64,000 bases of DNA from Schleiferilactobacillus perolens DSM 12744 (GCF_001435585.1 NZ_AZEC01000005.1:186001-250000); one strand, 5' to 3'. Counted from the stretch's first letter, positions 1 through 11,842 are shown. Notes: generated by a model from the letters alone, not told the origin. Numbers and translations are program-made.

Positions 1-1233
1 CTGATTTTTGATTCCAAATACGATAATTATCGTGGTGCGGTCTTGAGCGTTCGCATATTTGACGGGACGGTCAAAGTCGGCGATCGAATCAAACTCATGA
101 GTACTGGCAAAACCTACGAAGTCACCGAGGTCGGTGTGATGTCCCCGACAGCTCAACCACGGGATATGTTGATGGCTGGTGACGTGGGTTATTTGGCGGC
201 CTCTATCAAGACGGTTAAGGATACCCGGGTGGGGGATACAGTCACCTCCGCAGTCAATCCAACGGCCAAAGAATTGAAAGGCTACCGCCAAATCCAGCCC
301 ATGGTTTACTCAGGAATGTACCCGGTGGAAAATGCCAAATATGGCGACTTGCGTGAAGCGTTGGAAAAATTGCAGCTGAATGACGCGGCGTTAGAATTTA
401 CGCCGGAGACATCCCAGGCCCTGGGTTTCGGGTTCCGGTGCGGTTTCCTGGGTCTTTTGCATATGGATGTGGTTCAAGAACGCCTGGAGCGGGAATTTGA
501 TCTAGACTTGATCATGACTGCCCCCAGTGTGGACTATCACGTCATTACCACGGATGGCGATACCCACGTGGTGGATAATCCGGCGGATATGCCGGACCCG
601 ACAACGATCAAAGAAATTCAAGAACCGTATGTCAAAGCAGAAATCATGGTACTCAGTGACTACATCGGAGCTGTTATGGAACTTTGCCAGCGTAAACGCG
701 GCGAATACGTCACAATGAATTACTTGGATAAATACCGGGTTAGTATCGTATATGAGATGCCGTTGTCTGAAATCATTTACGATTTTTTCGACGAACTCAA
801 GTCGAGCACCAAAGGCTATGCCTCGTTGGATTACGACATCGTGGGTTATCGCGCCAGCGACTTGGTGAAGATGGATATCCTGATTAACGGTGAACCGGTT
901 GATGCATTGAGTTTTATCGTGCATAAAGACTTCGCTTATCAGCGCGGGCGCGACATCACTACCCAATTGAAAGCCACGATTCCTCGGCAGCAATTTGAAA
1001 TCCCAATTCAGGCAGCCATCGGCAATAAGATTATTGCGCGGACCACCGTGAAGGCATACCGTAAGAACGTCTTGGCTAAGTGTTACGGCGGGGATATCAC
1101 GCGAAAACGCAAGCTGCTAGAGAAACAGAAAGCCGGCAAGAAGAGAATGAAGGCCGTGGGCAATGTGGAAATTCCACAGGAAGCCTTTATGGTGGTATTG
1201 AAAACAAACGAAGAAGAAACTCACGATCGCTAA
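1..1233 (+). CDS. lepA: Elongation factor 4 (LepA), 3' portion
   Basis: This is the carboxyl part (410 residues) of the ribosomal back-translocase GTPase EF-4. The reading frame is open from base 1, so the gene begins outside the window. The family is about 600 residues long, so roughly the first 200 residues with the GTP-binding domain are missing. The EF-G-like domains II, III and V are present, as is the LepA-specific C-terminal domain, with the family motif [16 protein letters not shown] near residues 140-155 and the basic tail [20 protein letters not shown]. It ends in TAA just before a strong hairpin terminator shared with the convergent aquaporin gene. Identification is very secure. 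Confidence 0.97.
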   Translation: MIFDSKYDNYRGAVLSVRIFDGTVKVGDRIKLMSTGKTYEVTEVGVMSPTAQPRDMLMAGDVGYLAASIKTVKDTRVGDTVTSAVNPTAKELKGYRQIQPMVYSGMYPVENAKYGDLREALEKLQLNDAALEFTPETSQALGFGFRCGFLGLLHMDVVQERLEREFDLDLIMTAPSVDYHVITTDGDTHVVDNPADMPDPTTIKEIQEPYVKAEIMVLSDYIGAVMELCQRKRGEYVTMNYLDKYRVSIVYEMPLSEIIYDFFDELKSSTKGYASLDYDIVGYRASDLVKMDILINGEPVDALSFIVHKDFAYQRGRDITTQLKATIPRQQFEIPIQAAIGNKIIARTTVKAYRKNVLAKCYGGDITRKRKLLEKQKAGKKRMKAVGNVEIPQEAFMVVLKTNEEETHDR

Positions 1234-1245
1234 TTAATAAAAAAA

Positions 1246-1288
1246 CCGCGCCAGACATCGCAAATTTTGTCTGGCGCGGTTTTATTTT
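1246..1288. terminator. Bidirectional rho-independent terminator between lepA and the aquaporin gene
   Basis: A perfect 12-bp stem (1246-1257 pairing with 1268-1279, CCGCGCCAGACA on the left arm) has a 10-nt loop. It is flanked by A6 on the left and a T-rich run on the right, so it can terminate both convergent genes. Confidence 0.93.
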
Positions 1289-2018
1289 ACATGAAAATGA
1301 TTTTGTACAATCCAACGGCCGCGATGGCCGCCAATATGGGTGCGACGACTGGGATCCAAGCATAAGACCACTGGGAATCTCCCTTGTTCTTCAAAGGCAT
1401 TAGGGCATGAACGATTCGTGGGCCCAAGTCACGGGCAGGGTTTAGCGCGGGGCCAGTAGGACCACCCAAGGAAGCAACCAATGTTCCGACCAGGAAGCCC
1501 AAGGCCAGATGGGCGGTACCGAGATTGTTTTGGAAGAAGGGGGCTTTAGTAATCCCGAGTGCAGAGAAAAATAGAATAAAGGAACCGATAAATTCAGTAA
1601 TAAAACCGTTCGTTTGACTTGCAGTCGCATCGATAGTGGAGAATGTGCCTAAGATTCGTGTAGAGTTGGTGGTTAAATCATAGTGCGGTTTGTAAGCAGC
1701 TATCACGATCAGCTGTCCGACAATGGCGCCGGTAAACTGAGCGGCAATGTATGGTGCGACTTCGCTCCAAGGAAACAGCCCCGCGGTGGCCAAGCCCAAG
1801 GTGAAGGCAGGGTTGATGTGGTTGCCAGAGATGCTGCCAAACAAGAGGGCAGGGATCATGACCCCAGCACCGTACCCGACTGCGATCAGCATCCAATCGG
1901 AGCCGTTCCCTTTTGTTCCTTCCAAATCGACGTTGGCCACGGCGCCGTTACCAAGAATGACCATGATGGCGGTACCAATCATTTCCGCAGCCAATCGCGC
2001 GGTGAGTGCAAAATCCAT
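1287..2018 (-). CDS. Aquaporin / glycerol uptake facilitator family protein
   Basis: This is a 243-residue MIP-family channel with six predicted membrane helices. It has both half-helix motifs: NPA in HINPAF (about residue 69) and NPA in ALNPARD (about residue 193). The D after the second NPAR is typical of glycerol-conducting members (GlpF-like), so it probably passes glycerol or other small neutral solutes, possibly including water or D/L-lactic acid as reported for some lactobacillal GlpF proteins. It stands alone, convergent with lepA. Substrate assignment is inference; family assignment is secure. Confidence 0.93.
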   Translation of the reverse strand: MDFALTARLAAEMIGTAIMVILGNGAVANVDLEGTKGNGSDWMLIAVGYGAGVMIPALLFGSISGNHINPAFTLGLATAGLFPWSEVAPYIAAQFTGAIVGQLIVIAAYKPHYDLTTNSTRILGTFSTIDATASQTNGFITEFIGSFILFFSALGITKAPFFQNNLGTAHLALGFLVGTLVASLGGPTGPALNPARDLGPRIVHALMPLKNKGDSQWSYAWIPVVAPILAAIAAVGLYKIIFM

Positions 2019-2133
2019 AATAATTTCCTACTTTCTAAATATAAAAAGCGGCGGCTATTTGCGTGGTGCAGCGGGAGCGCGCGAATGGTCACTGCCATGA
2101 CAAATCAAAATATACGGACAGAAATAATGGCAC

Positions 2134-2808
2134 TTATTGTCCACTTGCCTGATACCCTGCGGCTTGAGCCGCGGCAGCATTGGCAAACGATGTCCGGGCG
2201 TTGGCCGGGACGGAGGATGGGACTTGATTCGCCGGATAATAGACGTGATTGCGAGAATCACCGACAACAGATTGGTTGTCTTGACTGGCTGAAGATGTGC
2301 TGGCTGATTGACTGGCAGCGGATGAAGATTGGGCTGCCTGTTCCCGAGAAGCGGAAGCGGCTTGGGAACTTTCCTTGGCCGCCTGGGCGGCGGAAGATGA
2401 AGCGGCGCTTTGTGCGATCTCGCTATTCTTGGCGGCAATGCTGGCCGACGAAGCTGACGAGGCTGAAGCTTGTGCGGCCAAGGACGATTCCTGTTCAGAT
2501 TGCGCCTGACTGCTTTCCTGCGCGGCCTGCGCTTCAGCCCGTTCACTGGCCGCTTTAGACGATGATGCGGCCTGCGGATCAGGAGTGCTGGTTTGTTGTG
2601 CAGCAGATTCGCGGCCTTCTCCCTGGACGGCTGCCCCGAGACCTGTGAAGGAGAGAACACTCACAATCAGGCCAACGCCCAATAAAGCGGCAGCGCTGCG
2701 CCAAGAACGGCGGTGATGGGGACGCACAGCGACAATAATCGACCAAACTAGGCCGACCACTGACGTACAGACGGCGATCGCGAACAAAACCAACAAGACG
2801 GTACTCAC
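2134..2808 (-). CDS. Membrane-anchored Ser/Ala/Gln-rich protein with a degenerate Ada-like C-terminal module
   Basis: This 224-residue protein of unknown function starts at GTG (2806-2808), 7 nt after AAAGGGAG. Two hydrophobic segments (residues about 4-27 and 37-60) precede a long low-complexity Ser/Ala/Gln/Glu stretch (about 65-180). The C-terminal 40 residues, with NHVYYPANQVP, a Phe-rich step and AAAAQAAGYQASG, resemble the small module that follows similar linkers in other lactobacillal surface proteins (GNxxSxxYH...F.s..eAqaaGYr), though metal-binding Cys residues are absent. It is likely exposed outside the cell. A TATAAT box lies on the minus strand at 2841-2846. The function is unknown. 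Confidence 0.8.
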   Translation of the reverse strand: MSTVLLVLFAIAVCTSVVGLVWSIIVAVRPHHRRSWRSAAALLGVGLIVSVLSFTGLGAAVQGEGRESAAQQTSTPDPQAASSSKAASERAEAQAAQESSQAQSEQESSLAAQASASSASSASIAAKNSEIAQSAASSSAAQAAKESSQAASASREQAAQSSSAASQSASTSSASQDNQSVVGDSRNHVYYPANQVPSSVPANARTSFANAAAAQAAGYQASGQ

Positions 2809-2840
2809 GGCATCCAGCTCCCTTTCGTCTACTTAATTCT

Positions 2841-2846
2841 ATTATA
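2841..2846 (-). promoter_or_regulatory. -10 box for the 224-aa membrane protein gene
   Basis: A perfect TATAAT lies on the minus strand, 32 bases before the GTG start. No good -35 hexamer is visible at the expected distance. Confidence 0.5.
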
Positions 2847-2870
2847 CGAAAATGGGAACATTTCCGACAC

Positions 2871-2895
2871 AAAAACATCCGCATAAATGCGGACG
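2871..2895 (-). terminator. Terminator at the end of the gal operon
   Basis: On the minus strand a GC hairpin (CCGC...GCGG core, TCCGCAT arms) is followed by TTTTT, about 55 bases after the galR stop codon. Confidence 0.65.
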
Positions 2896-2949
2896 TCAAG
2901 ACAACCTTTTAATCTTAGTGTAAAGAAAACATGTTGGCAAGTGAATTAA

Positions 2950-5461
<2,512 letters not shown>

Positions 5462-5491
5462 CAGTTAGTCGCTTCTTTCTGCTGGTCTAAA

Positions 5492-6484
5492 TTACCGATC
5501 GCCATAACCGTTGGGATGTTTCTCATCCCACTGCCAAGCCGTCGCGATAATTTTTTCCATGTCGTCGTATTGCGGCTGCCAACCAAGAATTTTCTTTGCT
5601 TTTTCACTGGATGCCACTAAAACGGCTGGATCTCCGGCACGGCGGGGCCCAATTTCAGCCGGAATCGGTTTGCCAGTAGCCTTCCGAGCCGCATCGACAA
5701 TTTCTTTATTCGAGAAGCCGTGGGAAGAACCTAAATTGAAAGCGGCCGATTCGTTCCCCTTCGTCAGATATTCCATGGCCAAGATATGGGCGTCCGCCAG
5801 GTCGACCACATGAACATAGTCTCGAACATTGGTACCGTCTTCAGTGGGGTAGTCGCCGCCATAAATAGTTAACTTGTCCCGTTTACCAGCCGCAACTTGC
5901 AGAATAATGGGAATTAAGTGGGTTTCAGGATGATGGTCTTCACCGATGGAACCATCGGCTTTGGCCCCCGCCACGTTGAAGTAGCGTAACGCAACAAACT
6001 TGATCCCGTAGGCCACGTCTGCCCAGTGAATGATCTTTTCCATGGCCAGTTTACTTTCACCGTATGGATTCGTTGGAATTTGCGGATCAGTTTCTTTAAT
6101 CGGTACTTGCTTTGGTTCGCCATAAGTGGCGGCCGTAGAAGAGAAGACGATCCGTTTCACACCAGCGTCGTGCATCACTTCCAGCAAAGCGGTCATCCCG
6201 TAAGTATTATTATCAAAATACTTAAGCGGATTAGCCATTGATTCCGGTACAACGGAGAAAGCGGCAAAGTGGATCACCGTTTCGATGTTTTCCTTGTCGA
6301 AGACTTCCCGCATGAAGTGTTTATCGCGGACGTCGCCTTGATAGAAACGGGCTTTCTTATTCACAGCCTTGCGGTGGCCGGTGATCAAATTGTCGACCAC
6401 GGCCACATCGTAACCCTTATCAATTAACCGATCGACAGTGTGAGATCCAATATAACCGGCACCGCCAAGTACTAATACTGTCAT
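5492..6484 (-). CDS. galE: UDP-glucose 4-epimerase
   Basis: This 330-residue short-chain dehydrogenase-type epimerase interconverts UDP-galactose and UDP-glucose. The NAD-binding GGAGYIGSH motif is at residues 7-15 and the catalytic YxxxK is seen in [10 protein letters not shown]. The [11 protein letters not shown] and [17 protein letters not shown] segments are typical of bacterial GalE. It sits between galK (63-base gap) and galT (30-base gap). The start ATG is 6 nt after a GGAGGTAAT site. Confidence 0.97.
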   Translation of the reverse strand: MTVLVLGGAGYIGSHTVDRLIDKGYDVAVVDNLITGHRKAVNKKARFYQGDVRDKHFMREVFDKENIETVIHFAAFSVVPESMANPLKYFDNNTYGMTALLEVMHDAGVKRIVFSSTAATYGEPKQVPIKETDPQIPTNPYGESKLAMEKIIHWADVAYGIKFVALRYFNVAGAKADGSIGEDHHPETHLIPIILQVAAGKRDKLTIYGGDYPTEDGTNVRDYVHVVDLADAHILAMEYLTKGNESAAFNLGSSHGFSNKEIVDAARKATGKPIPAEIGPRRAGDPAVLVASSEKAKKILGWQPQYDDMEKIIATAWQWDEKHPNGYGDR

Positions 6485-6547
6485 AAACTATTACCTCCAA
6501 ATGTAATGGGTTCGCGAATTTGTTCTGTGGGTCAAAGGCCAATGGGA

Positions 6548-7714
6548 TTAAAGTGCCACACGGTGGGGACCGTCGGCAATTTCAGCCACATAGAAGTCAG
6601 CGGCATAACCGATCTTCTCTTTGTAAGTTGTCGCAACAGCCTTTTCGACAGCTTCGATGGCGTCGTTTTTGACAATTGCAATAGCGCATCCGCCAAAACC
6701 GGCACCAATCATCCGGGCACCAATCACACCAGGCTGCGCCCACGCAGTATGCACCAGAGTATCCAATTCGATACCAGTGACTTCATAATCATACTCCAAA
6801 GAAATGTGGGAGGCATTGACTAAGTGACCAAATTCGGTTAGATCGTGGTTTTGTAAGGCGTCGACTGCCCGCATCGTCCGTTGGTTTTCAAAAACGGCGT
6901 GCCGGGCCCGCTTCAGCAAGGTGGCATCATTAATCAGGTAAGTATCCTCATCAAATTGATCCAAAGACAGTGCCCCTAAGCTCTTCACTGGATCTTTTTT
7001 TTGGATCAGGGCCAGAGCCTTTTCACATTCAGCGCGGCGTTCGTTATACTTGGAATCGGACAGCTGGCGCTTTTTATTCGTGTTCATGATGATGATTTTG
7101 GCATCACCCAGGTCTAGTTTTTGATAGGCATATTCCATCGTGTTGGTATCCAATAAAATGGCGTGGTTCTTTTTACCCATGGCGATAGCAAATTGATCCA
7201 TAATGCCCGAATTAACGCCGATAAATTGGTTTTCGACCCGTTGGCCTAACTTAGCCATGGTGACCCGATCCATATCCATGTGGAATTGATCGTTTAACAA
7301 CATTGCCGTTAACATCTCCAGGGCACTGGAGGAAGACAAGCCAGCACCATCTGGAAGATTGCCCCAGTAGAAGATATCGAAGCCGTGGTCAATCGTGCCG
7401 TTTTCAGCCATGAACTTGGTCGTGCCGGCGACAAAGTTTGCCCAATCATTTTCTTTCTTGTTTACAAGGTCATCCAAGTCGATAGTAATGACTCCCTTAT
7501 CGGGGATGTTGGCGGAGTAAACATGCAACTCACGCGCGCTGATTGGCGCACACACAGCGTATGTCCCTAAGCTGATAGCACAAGGAAAAACATGTCCGCC
7601 GTTATAATCAGTATGTTCGCCGATCAAATTGATCCGGCCGGGGGCAAAGTACATTGCTGTGGCGGGTTTGTCGAAGGTTTGTTGGAATTGTTCTAACATT
7701 GTTGCTTGATCCAT
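6548..7714 (-). CDS. galK: Galactokinase
   Basis: This 388-residue GHMP kinase phosphorylates galactose at C1 with ATP. It has the galactose-binding signature GRINLIGEHTDYNGG, the phosphate loop LPDGAGLSSSSALE and the C-terminal GAGFGGCAIAIV motif. A longer frame starts 18 bases upstream, but that extension contains the Shine-Dalgarno AGAGGTG itself, so the ATG at 7712-7714 (protein MDQATMLEQF) is chosen. It is the first gene of the leftward galKETR operon, so its promoter controls the whole set. Confidence 0.96.
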   Translation of the reverse strand: MDQATMLEQFQQTFDKPATAMYFAPGRINLIGEHTDYNGGHVFPCAISLGTYAVCAPISARELHVYSANIPDKGVITIDLDDLVNKKENDWANFVAGTTKFMAENGTIDHGFDIFYWGNLPDGAGLSSSSALEMLTAMLLNDQFHMDMDRVTMAKLGQRVENQFIGVNSGIMDQFAIAMGKKNHAILLDTNTMEYAYQKLDLGDAKIIIMNTNKKRQLSDSKYNERRAECEKALALIQKKDPVKSLGALSLDQFDEDTYLINDATLLKRARHAVFENQRTMRAVDALQNHDLTEFGHLVNASHISLEYDYEVTGIELDTLVHTAWAQPGVIGARMIGAGFGGCAIAIVKNDAIEAVEKAVATTYKEKIGYAADFYVAEIADGPHRVAL

Positions 7715-7747
7715 AATGAGCACCTCTTTCAATAATTTTACAGCCTC

Positions 7748-7753
7748 AGTATA
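7748..7753 (-). promoter_or_regulatory. Extended -10 of the gal operon promoter
   Basis: On the minus strand TGTTATACT forms an extended -10 box 34 bases before the galK start. No consensus -35 is visible, which would fit a promoter needing the TG extension. The repeats at 7761-7780 and the palindrome at 7784-7798 lie just upstream. Confidence 0.55.
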
Positions 7754-7760
7754 ACATGCA

Positions 7761-7798
7761 TTTAGTAAAATTTAGTAAATAATTTGTAACCGTTACAA
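7761..7798. promoter_or_regulatory. LacI-family operator-like palindromes upstream of galK
   Basis: A perfect odd palindrome, TTGTAAC-C-GTTACAA (7784-7798), lies beside a direct repeat TTTAGTAAA (7761-7769 and 7771-7779), itself nearly palindromic. LacI/GalR proteins and CcpA recognise TGTAAnCGnTTACA-like sites, so GalR or CcpA binding is likely. Which of them binds cannot be told from sequence. The site is between the gal promoter and the divergent sortase gene. Confidence 0.6.
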
Positions 7799-7894
7799 CT
7801 TTTTTGGCGAACAGAAAAATTGACCGCAATTCGTGTTTTCTATATGATATGGATAGTCAGCAGGTTTCCAAACCGGGGAAGGAGCATTCCGCGT

Positions 7895-8566
7895 GTGAAA
7901 AAAGCGGGAAAGGTACTGGTACGTGTTCTCCTATTTATTGTGTTTGTGGTGGGGATATTGTTGATCTTCAATGAACCGATCAAAAATTGGCTGGTATCAA
8001 CAATGTCGGAACGGCAAATGAATGTGTCTCGGCAGCAAATTCAAGAGAACGAGCTGCACAAGGGACAATTCGACTTTGCCAAGGTTAAGAGCATCGATAC
8101 GACCCAGGTGGTCCAAGCCGCTGTCAACAGTGATGTGAGTGTGATTGGCAAATTGGCCATCCCTGCTGTTGGTATGCGTCTGCCTATTGTGAAAGGCCTT
8201 AGTGACGCGGCTTTGTCCACTGGCGGCGGTACGATGAAACCCGATCAGGTTATGGGCGAGGGTAATTATGCCCTTGCCGGCCACTATATGACTAACAAGG
8301 GTATCTTGTTTTCTCCTTTAGAAGATACTCAATTAGGACAGCAAGTTTATCTGACTGATTTGGAACATGTCTATATTTATAAGATTACTTGGAAAAAGAT
8401 TGTCGACCCGACGGCGGTGTACCTGATTAACGATGTGTCTGGGGATACAATGGTCACATTAATCACCTGTGCCGATGGCGGGGTCAACCGGTGGGCCATT
8501 CGCGGCCATTTGGTGAGTCGAGAGCCAGCAAACAAACAAACCTTGGCTGTGTTCAGTGCGCAGTAA
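7895..8566 (+). CDS. srtA: Class A sortase
   Basis: This 223-residue transpeptidase cleaves LPxTG sorting signals and joins surface proteins to the cell wall. An N-terminal membrane anchor (about residues 8-28) is followed by the sortase fold. The catalytic His is in LAGHYM (about residue 128), Cys in TLITC (about 191) and Arg in RWAIRG (about 203). The GTG start at 7895 is preferred over a longer upstream frame because GGAAGGAG lies about 10 bases before it and the extra N-terminal residues look non-coding. A strong terminator follows. Confidence 0.93.
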   Translation: MKKAGKVLVRVLLFIVFVVGILLIFNEPIKNWLVSTMSERQMNVSRQQIQENELHKGQFDFAKVKSIDTTQVVQAAVNSDVSVIGKLAIPAVGMRLPIVKGLSDAALSTGGGTMKPDQVMGEGNYALAGHYMTNKGILFSPLEDTQLGQQVYLTDLEHVYIYKITWKKIVDPTAVYLINDVSGDTMVTLITCADGGVNRWAIRGHLVSREPANKQTLAVFSAQ

Positions 8567-8610
8567 TGTGGTCATTCACATGTTCACAATGACTGGTTGT
8601 TCAAGCGTCA

Positions 8611-8656
8611 TAAACCTTCAGAATCTATTTTCCAGATTCTGAAGGTTTATTATTTT
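8611..8656 (+). terminator. Terminator after the sortase gene
   Basis: A 16-bp perfect stem (8611-8626 with 8634-8649) has a 7-nt loop and a T-rich tail. Confidence 0.9.
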
Positions 8657-8714
8657 GGCCGAAGAAACAACGGTGGGTGTGGTGGTCCCGGCTGTTTTGG
8701 TTTGTCCCGGCTTT

Positions 8715-8723
8715 TGCTATAAT
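8715..8723 (+). promoter_or_regulatory. Extended -10 promoter of recJ
   Basis: TGCTATAAT is a perfect extended -10 box. Its expected transcription start (about 8730) lies downstream of the ATG of the longest recJ frame, which supports the TTG start at 8763. Confidence 0.7.
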
Positions 8724-8762
8724 GGAAGCCTGTGTTCTGGAAGAAAGACGGAGGGTAATTGT

Positions 8763-11054
8763 TTGAATCGCTTTACGTGGACTGGCCCCAAAGCCATTGA
8801 TGAACAGGATCAAGAATTTGCCAAACAAATTGACCAACCCGTGACCATCGCCCATCTGCTACGGCAGCGCGGCGTGGCTACCCCGGCGGCGGTCAATGAA
8901 TTTTTGCGCCCAGAATTGTCGAATCTGCATGACCCATTTGTTCTACACGACATGCAAAAGGCCTGTGACCGCATTAAGGCAGCCGTTACTGCAGGTGAAA
9001 AAATCACCATTTATGGGGACTACGATGCAGACGGTATTACCAGCACGGCCATCATGAAAGAGGCCATTGAAAACCTTGGTGGGGAAGTGGAGTTTTATAT
9101 TCCTAACCGATTTACCGATGGCTATGGGCCAAACATGGCGGTTTATAAATATCTAGTAGAAACTGGGACTAAGCTGATCGTGACCGTGGACAACGGGATT
9201 ACCGGCCATGACGAGATTGCTTACGCTCAAGATCACGGCACCGACGTCATTGTGACCGATCACCACGAGTTGCCGACCGTTTTGCCAGAAGCCTACGCCA
9301 TCGTGCATGCTCGTTATCCCGATACCGCGTATCCTTTTGGTCAGCTGAGCGGTGCGGGGGTGGCTTTCAAAGTTGCCAGTGCATTAATGGAAGACGTACC
9401 CGCTGATTTATTGGATCTGGCGGCGATTGGGACGCTGGCCGACGTGATGCCTTTAGTGGATGAAAATCGAATCATTGCCTATTACGGTCTGCAGCAGCTG
9501 CAGACCACTGATCGCTTAGGATTGCAGTCATTGTACCAAGTGGCTAAGATTGATCCGTCTACGATTAATGAAGAAACGGTTGGCTTTGTCATTGCGCCGC
9601 GGCTGAATGCGCTGGGACGGGTGGATGATGGGACGGTCGGAGTGACCCTGCTCACCACTTTTGATCCGGATGAGGCAGATACGTTGGCACAGCAAGTGGA
9701 GGACACCAATACAAAGCGCCGTTCTTGGGTCCAAGACGTGGTGAATCAAGCATTGGTCCAAGCGCGTAATTCGGCCAATCAGCAGCGGCGGACGCTAGTC
9801 ATTGCGGGTGAGGGCTGGCACGAGGGCATCTTGGGTATCGTCGCAAACCGGATTGCGGAGGATACCGGCAAGCCGACGATTGTCTTGAGTCGGGAAAAGT
9901 TGACCGATGATTATAAGGGGTCCGGACGCACGGCTGGAGCTTATAATTTGTTCGACGCGATGGATCCGCACCGTGAAGACTATATTAAGTTTGGCGGTCA
10001 TGCCGCAGCGGTTGGGTTAACCATTGCTGCTGAGCAAATGGCGAAATTGGCGGCCGTTTTGGAACAAGCGGCTCAGGATCAACAGTTTAAGCCTGGCGCT
10101 AAACCAACTAAAGCTGCCGATTTGGCCGTGACAGTACCGCAATTGACATTGGATTTTGACGATCAATTAGCAGTGTTAGCGCCCTTTGGTACGGACAACA
10201 CCCAACCAATTCTCGCGGTCCAGCCGGAATTAGTCCGAGGTGTTCAAACGATGGGACAAACCAACGCGCATTTACGGTGTCAAATGGTGAGTGGTCAAAG
10301 CGTGGTCAATACCGTCGGTTTTAATCTGGCAAAAAGCGGTGCCGGTTTAATGAATGCCCAAGACGTCACGATGTATGGGACTTTGCAGAAAAATACGTGG
10401 CAAGGACGGACGACTCCCCAGTTTCAATTAATGGATATTAACGTCGTCACACCTGTTCTGAACGATTTAAGGTCACCCAGCCTCCAACGTTCCCAATTCA
10501 GTTTAGATGCGGCCTATGTTTTTTTTCAGAAAGCCTATGCTAAGCGGTTGGCCACATATTTAAACGATCAACCCCGAATAATGTTTGACGACCCCCAACT
10601 CAAACAGTACACTAAGCTGGTATTGGTTGATGCGCCGACAAGCATTCAACAGTTACAACAGTTGGGACAAAATGCGGTACCGGAACAAGTATGGGTCATT
10701 TTCTATGCATCGCAATCTTTATTAGGTACCGCGATGCCAGACAAGCGGATGTTCGGATCTGTGTTTAACGAGTTCAAAGCGCATACCCCGGTGAATCCAG
10801 ATCAGTTACCGCAAATTGCCAAGCGATTGCAACTGGATATGGCCACGTTGCGTTTTATAATTCAAGTGTTCTTTGATCTTGGCTTCTTAGCGATGGACGG
10901 ACAAGCAATCACGTTTCAAAATGATCTGACTCCGCAACCGTTAGATCAGGCGCCGCACTATCAAGCACGGTTAAAACATATTCAATTGGTACAAACCTTA
11001 CAAACAGGATCGTGGGACAAAGTACGATCGATTCTTAATCAGCAGTTTCATTAA
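8763..11054 (+). CDS. recJ: Single-stranded-DNA exonuclease RecJ
   Basis: This 763-residue 5'-3' ssDNA exonuclease acts in recombination and mismatch repair. It has the DHH phosphoesterase motifs GDYDADGITSTA, TVDNGITGHDE and VTDHHELP, the DHHA1 motif FGGHAAAVGLT, an OB-fold region, and the extra C-terminal domain seen in Firmicutes RecJ. The frame could begin at an ATG at 8655, but the promoter -10 box is inside that extension. A TTG at 8763 sits 7 bases after GGAGGG and gives the usual N-terminus. Apt follows after 21 bases, as in many lactobacilli. Confidence 0.95.
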   Translation: MNRFTWTGPKAIDEQDQEFAKQIDQPVTIAHLLRQRGVATPAAVNEFLRPELSNLHDPFVLHDMQKACDRIKAAVTAGEKITIYGDYDADGITSTAIMKEAIENLGGEVEFYIPNRFTDGYGPNMAVYKYLVETGTKLIVTVDNGITGHDEIAYAQDHGTDVIVTDHHELPTVLPEAYAIVHARYPDTAYPFGQLSGAGVAFKVASALMEDVPADLLDLAAIGTLADVMPLVDENRIIAYYGLQQLQTTDRLGLQSLYQVAKIDPSTINEETVGFVIAPRLNALGRVDDGTVGVTLLTTFDPDEADTLAQQVEDTNTKRRSWVQDVVNQALVQARNSANQQRRTLVIAGEGWHEGILGIVANRIAEDTGKPTIVLSREKLTDDYKGSGRTAGAYNLFDAMDPHREDYIKFGGHAAAVGLTIAAEQMAKLAAVLEQAAQDQQFKPGAKPTKAADLAVTVPQLTLDFDDQLAVLAPFGTDNTQPILAVQPELVRGVQTMGQTNAHLRCQMVSGQSVVNTVGFNLAKSGAGLMNAQDVTMYGTLQKNTWQGRTTPQFQLMDINVVTPVLNDLRSPSLQRSQFSLDAAYVFFQKAYAKRLATYLNDQPRIMFDDPQLKQYTKLVLVDAPTSIQQLQQLGQNAVPEQVWVIFYASQSLLGTAMPDKRMFGSVFNEFKAHTPVNPDQLPQIAKRLQLDMATLRFIIQVFFDLGFLAMDGQAITFQNDLTPQPLDQAPHYQARLKHIQLVQTLQTGSWDKVRSILNQQFH

Positions 11055-11075
11055 CTTATAAGGTAGGAGAAAACA

Positions 11076-11594
11076 ATGGCAATTAATTTTAAAGATTACG
11101 TCGCAAATGTAAAGGACTTTCCAGATCCGGGCATTATCTTTCGCGACATTTCGCCCTTAATGGAAGATGGCAAGGCATACGCGGCGGCGACCGATGCAAT
11201 TGTTGATTACGCCCAGGCCAAGGGCGTGGAAATGGTCTGCGGACCGGAAGCTAGGGGTTTCATTGTGGGTTGTCCAGTTGCCTATAAATTAGGTGTTGGG
11301 TTTGCACCAGCACGGAAAAAGGGCAAATTGCCACGGGAAACAGTTTCCGTGACTTATGATTTGGAGTATGGGAAGGCATCACTCTTTATGCATAAAGATG
11401 CCGTCAAGCCGGGTCAACGGGTTTTGGTTGTCGATGACTTGATGGCCACTGGCGGTACGTTAGCCGCCACGATTAAGCTGGTCGAAGAGCTAGGCGGAAT
11501 TGTGGTCGGCACGGCCTTCTTGATTGAGTTAACGGATCTTCACGGCCGGGACAAGATCAAGGGTTATGACATGTTTACGCTGATGCAGTATTAG
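11076..11594 (+). CDS. apt: Adenine phosphoribosyltransferase
   Basis: This 172-residue purine-salvage enzyme makes AMP from adenine and PRPP. It has the PRPP-binding motif [13 protein letters not shown] (about residues 116-128), the adenine-binding hood segment [13 protein letters not shown] and the [11 protein letters not shown] start typical of Apt. The ATG follows AAGGTAGGAGAAAACA. It is likely cotranscribed with recJ. A short AGTC...GACT hairpin with TTTTTT at 11592-11616 may terminate the unit. Confidence 0.96.
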   Translation: MAINFKDYVANVKDFPDPGIIFRDISPLMEDGKAYAAATDAIVDYAQAKGVEMVCGPEARGFIVGCPVAYKLGVGFAPARKKGKLPRETVSVTYDLEYGKASLFMHKDAVKPGQRVLVVDDLMATGGTLAATIKLVEELGGIVVGTAFLIELTDLHGRDKIKGYDMFTLMQY

Positions 11595-11626
11595 TCCTTG
11601 GATGACTGCTTTTTTCAGTTCTGTCA

Positions 11627-11655
11627 TGGACAAGCCTGCTACTTTTTGATAAGAT
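11627..11655 (+). promoter_or_regulatory. Promoter of tRNA-Ser
   Basis: TGGACA (11627-11632), a 17-bp spacer and TAAGAT (11650-11655) with an upstream TG end 12 bases before the mature tRNA. Confidence 0.65.
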
Positions 11656-11667
11656 AGTAGGCGTTCT

Positions 11668-11755
11668 GGAGAGTTGGCAGAGTGGTAATGCACCGGACTC
11701 GAAATCCGGCGAACCGGCTAATACCGGCGCGCAGGTTCAAATCCTGTACTCTCCT
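11668..11755 (+). tRNA. tRNA-Ser (anticodon CGA), prophage attachment gene
   Basis: The cloverleaf has a 7-bp acceptor stem (11668-11674 with 11748-11754), an anticodon stem CCGGA/TCCGG with loop CTCGAAA (anticodon CGA), a long variable arm as in serine tRNAs, and a T-arm with loop TTCAAAT. Its 3' end carries the phage core sequence, so integration leaves an intact tRNA on this side. CCA is not encoded. Confidence 0.95.
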
Positions 11756-11756
11756 T
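11743..11756 (+). repeat. attL core, 14 bp
   Basis: CCTGTACTCTCCTT is identical to 53361-53374. Bases on either side differ, so 14 bp is the exact shared core. It covers the tRNA-Ser T-stem/acceptor 3' strand. Confidence 0.93.
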
Positions 11757-11784
11757 TTTTATGTTTCTATACAGTTCTACTGAG

Positions 11785-11822
11785 ACCGTAAACGCCGTTA
11801 AATCAGCATTTACGGTTTTTCA
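11785..11822 (+). terminator. Terminator after tRNA-Ser supplied by the prophage
   Basis: ACCGTAAA (11785-11792) pairs with TTTACGGT (11809-11816) and a TTTTT run follows. It replaces the tRNA's own terminator, now displaced beyond attR. Confidence 0.75.
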
Positions 11823-11842
11823 TTTCTCCTGAATTCTACTCG

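Noticed and set aside
502-993. 163-codon frame on the minus strand inside lepA
   Set aside because: It lies wholly within the conserved lepA frame, has no ribosome site, and its product has no recognisable pattern.
1683-2558. 291-codon plus-strand frame across the aquaporin and Ser/Ala-rich genes
   Set aside because: It spans two genes on the other strand; it is long only because of the GC-rich Ala/Ser coding of the opposite strand.
2055-2660. 201-codon minus-strand frame rich in Arg and Pro
   Set aside because: It is an alternate frame of the Ser/Ala-rich gene; the chosen frame has membrane helices and a good start.
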